A stretch of 64,000 nucleotides of DNA, taken from Lophius americanus. Taxonomy: Eukaryota > Chordata > Actinopteri > Lophiiformes > Lophiidae. Below, piece after piece: positions 59,115 to 64,000 of this stretch. Both the position numbers and the translations under genes were made by a program. The stretch spans positions 368,501-432,500 of the forward strand of contig JBBDHG010000053.1 in NCBI GenBank assembly GCA_037951165.1. Direction: 5' to 3'. The notes beneath the pieces are model-generated. The model was not told where the DNA came from. It did no database searches and worked only from the letters and a program-made list of their open reading frames with translations. Within the stretch, counting starts at the first letter, position 1, and each line of letters opens with the position of its first letter.

Positions 59115-61112
59115 TGGATCGGAGGACGTCTGCCTGCTTCTGGACACCAGGAGGATTCTCAGTGAGGAGGAAAGGAACCGGGCCCAGACCCGTCTGCGTC
59201 GACTACCCTCTCCACAATCCTAGTAGCAAATATCATTTGTTCCCTCTTGGTCAAAAATCTATATCATGTTTCTTGCTCAATGGCCTTTATTTTGTCTCTG
59301 TGGAGACTGCATGCTGGTTGCTTTAGTTTGGAAAGATGTGAAGTGCTTGGTTTAAGAGAAGTTATTACAACTATCAGGTTTCATCTCACTCCATGTGTAT
59401 GTGGTCAAACTGACCAGGTATGTCAGACCCGGTGGTGTTCGTGTCCCGGTAGCTGCCCACCTTATCGGTCGTCTAGACCCTCAACTGGAATTTCTGCTTT
59501 TCAGCTCAGCCCTTTTCTCGTGCCTTAGGATGGATGTCTATAAATGGCTCCAGCTGCGTTAGTTTCTATGGAAGCGGAGAGGAGCCATGGTGGCAATTAT
59601 TCATTCAATGCAGTTATTTTGAGATGGTGATCCTTTTTTTTCATGAATGTTAAGATAACAAATTTCATTTTCTCGTAATAACAACTTAATTATCCAGAGA
59701 AAACAGACTTTGGTTGTGAGCTCAAGGTATGACCGGACCTCCTAACCCAAATATCCAGTAACGCGCTCTCCAGCACGTCGTGTGCATCTACAGGTAACCA
59801 CGGAAACCATCTGGTTCTGTTATCTGGGTACTTAACAATCACGGCAGGATCCCTGTCAGATAGCATCCACGCCTCCGTAATGAGGAGTTGGACCTTGACT
59901 GAAGTAGAATCTGATGCGTTGATCAATAAGGAAGCTCCTCGATTTGACATTTTCAATCTTAAACCAGTTGCTGAAATGTTGGCGATGCCTCCTCATGGGA
60001 CTCCTCATACGAAATAAAAACACGCACCCTCCTTTTTTCTTGTGATAAGGACTTACGTACAAGAACAGCATTAACTGAATTATTGCCACGATGGCCGCCC
60101 TCGTCTTCCGTAGGAGATGTGAATCTGTCGGATCAAAAGTAAAACTTTTTTTTTGTAGGATGAGCCTCAGTGATACTAGTTTCCTCTTTTTATATTCGTT
60201 ATCATGAACTTTTCTGCTTTTGCTTGGGATTATGAAAACCCGGTTGCAGGATAACAAATTATTTTTATTTAAGACTGCGGTATTTACTTTTTTCGGTCTC
60301 CTTAGGACTAAAATGAGAACCATTGTGCATCATTCAGAGGTTAAACCCGAGAAAGTTAAATCTCCTTTTTTACGCCGCGCTGGGTTTCTTTCGCCATCAC
60401 GTCAGAAAAATCCCAGGTAACGTTACGTTTGCGATTAGAGTTTCTGTCTGCTGCGACTGGAAGCGACGATGATGATCTATGGCTTCATAACTGAAAGGTT
60501 TCAAATCACACACATTCATTTTATTCATTATCGGTCTAAAAAAAAAAATCATTATCTTGTTTTATTTTGTTTTTTTTCTGCCAAAGTAGTGCACTAGTAT
60601 CAGTCCACTGAGTTAAAGTCTCGCTTTGTAGCTTTAAGTCCTGCAATACTTGAATCAAATTAATTATTTATATTTCAAAAATGTTCTCGGCCCACGGTGA
60701 AGTTCTTAATATATTTGATATATATTTTAGTAGCCGAGTGTTTGGGAGTGGAAGTTCATACGAGCTCTTATTGGGTAACAAGCCAGATGCTGTGATGCAG
60801 CGCCTCACTGGGAGTCTCACGGACCCCCACGTGCCTTTTTGTTTGTTTGCTTTGGCCGGTTCTGACAGAACCTGTTTGTCCCGTATCGCTGCTGGACCTC
60901 GGTCTCTGCACGCAGGAAGCCGCTGCGGATGTTGCTGTGACATCACTGCTGGCTGAGATGGCGAGAGACTGAGATGAAGTTGGGCTTTTTAATTTCAATG
61001 AATCGATAATGTGTTAAGCCTTAATGATAACGGCGGCCACAGAGCATCATTTGTAAAAAAAAAAAACACAAAGGAAAAAAAATGTTTGAACCAAACTTCT
61101 TTGTAGAATAAA
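59115..61112 (+). other. eaf2 3' UTR and downstream region
   Basis: Follows the eaf2 stop codon. Candidate polyadenylation signals aataaa occur at 60013-60018 and 61107-61112. No other gene was recognised in these 2 kb. Confidence 0.4.
61107..61112 (+). terminator. Candidate polyadenylation signal
   Basis: aataaa is followed after about 20 bases by a GT-rich tttttgtgtgtgttctt element, the usual layout of a poly(A) site. If used by eaf2 it gives a 2-kb 3' UTR. The alternative at 60013 has no such downstream element. Confidence 0.35.
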
Positions 61113-61410
61113 TATAGATTTTAACAGTTTTTGTGTGTGTTCTTATTATAATTCCTCAACTCAGTCTGAACAAAAGACTTTTTTTTTTTTTGGGGTCAAA
61201 CACAAAATATATACTTAGAGCTTCAGAGACTCAAAATGACTGAAATGTAAATGTTATCATAAGCAAATTCTGTGGAAGCACGGCGCTATTACAAACAATT
61301 TGGAAAATTAGAAGTTGATTTAAGATAGCTCTTTGTTATTAAAGTTTAATCTTCGCGTGTATGTGAGTGTTTAGTATAATAATTTCATAGAACGCAGACT
61401 ATACATTTTT

Positions 61411-61508
61411 AATTGGCTTGCGAGATAATTCACTTTTTCCCCAGACTTTATTAAGTCGTGGCCAAAAGATAATTATCTCCCGAGATAATAACTTGTTCGC
61501 AAGCCTTA
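61411..61508. repeat. Short inverted-repeat element
   Basis: The outer arms ggcttgcga (61415-61423) and tcgcaagcc (61497-61505) are perfectly inverted. The interior has the palindrome agataattatct (61467-61478) and two gagataat copies. Resembles small palindromic fish repeats. No coding content. Confidence 0.65.
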
Positions 61509-61960
61509 TTAAGAAAAACAAAAAGTAAAAATAAAATAAGCAGAAGAATAAAAAACTTAAACCCTTTTTTATCCAACAATCCTCTATGGGGAGGAAACGA
61601 TTGAATTTCTCAGAAGGTACCGATGTTATTTTTGCTTTTGGTTCTGCAACCGAGTCTCCGAGTTGATTATTATGGTCTGTATTGTACATTTAGGTCATGC
61701 ACACACGGACTCAGGTGTATTTCAGAGACAGCTGGATGTGTGCGTCGTCGCCCCACGTGTCCTCGGGCGACATTATCAGCTCCGACTATGAAGCACACAG
61801 GTTGTGTCAGAGTCAAAGTCCACTTTAGCAGGAGGGGTTCTGGGTCCTGGTCGCTCCCAGTTCTCCTGCAGACAAGAAGCCTTTATTCTCAGCCTTTCAT
61901 CAGAGACGACTTGCTCCACCTCTCAGAGCTGCACTCAAACGCACCATCTGCACCTCCAGC

Positions 61961-62206
61961 ATGTACAGGACGTCTGTGCTGCACGTCGGCTTTGGACTGA
62001 GCCGACAGGGCTTGAAGGGGGTCCGGAGGGTGACCGGGAATCACGCGGACCTCCGTCTCCGTGAGGCGTCCTGCGCCTCCACGACCACGGCTCTGCGGGA
62101 CAACATCAAGCAGAAAACCATAGACGATCTGGGAGGACCGACTTTCGTGAACACCTTACACTGGCTCTTCGTTAAAGGTTATTTGAAAAAGGCGCAGCAG
62201 TTGCAG
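61961..62206 (+). CDS. Mitochondrial CYP27-type cytochrome P450, first exon only
   Basis: 82 codons ending in CAG at a gtgagc donor (phase 0). The start (MYRTSVLHVGFGLSRQGLKG) is Arg-rich with few acidic residues and fits a mitochondrial targeting peptide. The C-terminal half, with KTIDDLGGPTFVNTLHWLF, VKGYLKKAQQLQ and a Gly-Pro in the middle, parallels the segment before the first helices of CYP27 enzymes, closest to CYP27A sterol 27-hydroxylases as I remember them. Those enzymes hydroxylate sterol side chains in bile-acid and vitamin D metabolism. The heme-binding region and all later exons are outside the window or unrecognised, so the subfamily is uncertain (CYP27A, B or C). An earlier in-frame start is not evident. 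Confidence 0.7.
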
Positions 62207-62479
62207 GTGAGCAGAGATTGTTTATTACCCCTGCTGCTGTTGTTTGTGCGTCACGTGACCTGCAGTACACCTGCGTCCCGTGTTCGTACCTGTTTCCGGT
62301 AACATTTATCTCCAGACTCGCCTGCATAAACGTAAGAAGGTGCATGTTTGTTAATGCTGATGAGACTTATTCTCTAACCCCAATAATAATCTTTATAATT
62401 TACGTGGCATAACTGCTGTAAAAAAAAACTATAGACACATTTTTGATCGTTTGTTTACCGAAAAACTACGGGATGGGTT

Positions 62480-62760
62480 TCACATCACAGCATTTAAAAT
62501 GAAAACAACAACAACAACAATAATAAGCCATTGTGGCTATTGCTGCCTTTTATCCTTTGATCTTTATCTGGGTCTGAGCTTGGGGTTAACATTCAACATT
62601 TCCTTTGATTCCTTTGATGTTCACTTCAGAGCGGAGCTGTAGGCTCAGTGGGCTGAACAGAGACGCTGATGTAGAAGGTTGATGGTAGATTTAGAGTCTG
62701 GCAATAACTCGGACATTAATGGATACACCTGCAAGACTTTTTCCTAAACCTAGACACCTG
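62480..62760 (+). repeat. Dispersed repeat family A copy
   Basis: Contains ccattgtggctattgctgcc, ggctcagtgggctgaacaga and taactcggacattaatgga, in the same orientation as the 52.75-kb copy. It lies in the first intron of the CYP27 gene. Confidence 0.65.
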
Positions 62761-62764
62761 GTGT

Positions 62765-63170
62765 TTTCTACATGTTTTGATGTTATTTTAAGATTCTCTA
62801 CTTATTAGAATTCGCTGCATCTACTGGATCAGTGGCTAGCAAGTCCTTCTCTGCTAGCCCAGAGTCCTGCTGAGTCATGCCAAATGGAAAAGGGATTTAT
62901 AAATGGAACCGAAACGCGTCGGTGTTCTCTTGTGTTATTAGACTCAAACTCTTTTTCTTTTTTTTCAAGAAAGAAAAAAGGACAGACTTTATCTTCAGAT
63001 GAGGAACAGCTTTGGTGATTAACTTTTAAGAATCTTAAATAGCTGTTGATTGTTGCTCACTGAAGATGCTTACTCGTGTTGAATGAACTCCATCTTTGGT
63101 CTTACGCCTGATGGCAGGTATTTTATGCTACTGGTAAAGCTCTTAAACACTCGATTACATTTGTTGGTGT
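62765..63170. other. CYP27 intron 1 stretch
   Basis: No exon was recognised. A loose inverted repeat of ttctttttttt / aaagaaaaaa lies at about 62953-62982. Confidence 0.5.
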
Positions 63171-63174
63171 TATT

Positions 63175-63275
63175 GTTTTCTTGGTGGTCGTACGATGATG
63201 TTGAACCTCGTTTTAACAACTTTATTACACTAGATAAATGTTACCGTATCTCTGAATATGTGCCGGTTGCTCTTC
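63175..63275. repeat. Low-copy repeat family E, copy 2
   Basis: Contains gatgatgttgaacctcgttt and actttattacactagataaa, matching the block at 31.44-31.53 kb. Confidence 0.6.
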
Positions 63276-63319
63276 TTTTTTTTTGTTTACAATGTTCCTA
63301 ATATTTTAAATATACAGAT

Positions 63320-63400
63320 ATTACACATCAATAATAACAATAATAATAATACATTTAATTTATAACACACTTTACATTTGGTCCAAATCTCAAAGTCTGT
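63320..63400 (-). repeat. Dispersed repeat tail, inverted
   Basis: (AAT)n followed by acatttaatttataacacac and tttggtccaaatctcaaa is the reverse of the tails at 24.3 and 32.85 kb. Confidence 0.65.
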
Positions 63401-64000
63401 TTTCCTACTGTTCTTCAAAAACTCTTCACAGCGCCCAGTGTGGACACTAATGGGTAATAATGATAATAATAATAACATCAAGAATCTGGAGAAATTAAAC
63501 CAATGGATCACCTATCAGCAGCTGGACTTTTATTTCACGAGGCTGGACTGTAATCGCTTTATTCAACAACAACAAACAATAGATATATATCAGCGGTTAC
63601 TTCACCAACAATATCCTGATGTTACGTCACTCAGCATAATCTTCACAGCTGCGGGTGAAGGAGGTTTTATCTCCTTCCACCTTCAGTGACCTTGACTCGA
63701 CCAGAGTTCAGGTTAGTCCGTCTCGATCCTTATCGTCGAACCGACACGCACAACAACATTACAGTAATTAACGCATTTATAAACCTGGAATGGCCCGGAG
63801 GAAGAGTTATTCAGTAAAAGAGGTTCTGTTTTATAAAAATAAAATTTCAAAAAATCACATAAACGCTTGTTAAAGCAAACATTGAATTGTTTCCTATTCT
63901 ACCACAAGATCCTTCCTGGAAACTGTAATGTTGACATTTGTTCAGACAAACAGACGCTTTGGAATTTTTGTTTGCCTGAAATTTACACAATAAAGAGAAA
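63401..64000. other. CYP27 intron 1, end of window
   Basis: The 103-codon frame ending at 63689 is Asn/Gln-rich chance sequence with no CYP27 similarity. No second exon was recognised before the window ends. Confidence 0.5.

Noticed and set aside
1..64000. CRISPR array, operon or phage-type system
   Set aside because: The tandem arrays have no unique spacers, and all supported genes are split eukaryotic genes.

Overview
The window is nuclear DNA from a ray-finned fish, probably a percomorph teleost. The evidence is vertebrate-style split genes with GT-AG introns, long intronic and intergenic stretches, many (CA/GT)n microsatellites, tRNA-derived SINEs, and many decayed copies of a Tc1-like transposon family that I recognise from fish genomes. 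There is no prokaryotic, viral or plasmid gene organisation. Almost all open frames outside the exons named here are chance or repeat-derived.

Three protein-coding loci can be supported. (1) A minus-strand gene, which I could not name, has one large coding exon at 9177-10876 (546 codons plus 2 nt, first ATG at 10816 behind an in-frame stop, good acceptor and donor). A likely untranslated first exon ends at a donor at 35173. That would make about 11-35 kb one 24-kb first intron. Later exons lie left of 9177 and were not found. (2) eaf2 (ELL-associated factor 2) is complete on the plus strand, with six exons from 55945 to 59114 and a 287-residue product. A CCAAT/GC-box promoter lies just upstream. 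(3) The first coding exon of a mitochondrial CYP27-family cytochrome P450 (most like the CYP27A sterol 27-hydroxylases) is at 61961-62206 on the plus strand. The rest of that gene is not in the window.

Layout: 0.2-1.1 kb is a CpG-rich block with a perfect RFX X-box. 1.1-9.1 kb is non-coding with tandem repeats, a SINE and a deleted Tc1 copy. 9.2-35.3 kb is the minus-strand gene, with a repeat-laden intron. 35.4-55.8 kb is intergenic. 55.8-61.1 kb is eaf2 with its 3' region. 62.0 kb to the end is CYP27 exon 1 and its first intron.

Repeats dominate the non-genic sequence. They include about a dozen internally deleted Tc1-like copies (one rearranged, one carrying another repeat inside it), two reverse-transcriptase relics sharing one abnormal downstream sequence, several low-copy families named A, B, C and E here, and several minisatellites. 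I found no CRISPR array, RNA gene, or obviously new multi-gene system. The points most worth following are the paired RFX X-boxes at the two candidate promoters, the TG-repeat that serves as the pyrimidine tract of eaf2 intron 4, the ATGA uORF overlap at the eaf2 start, and the repeat families for which I know no name.
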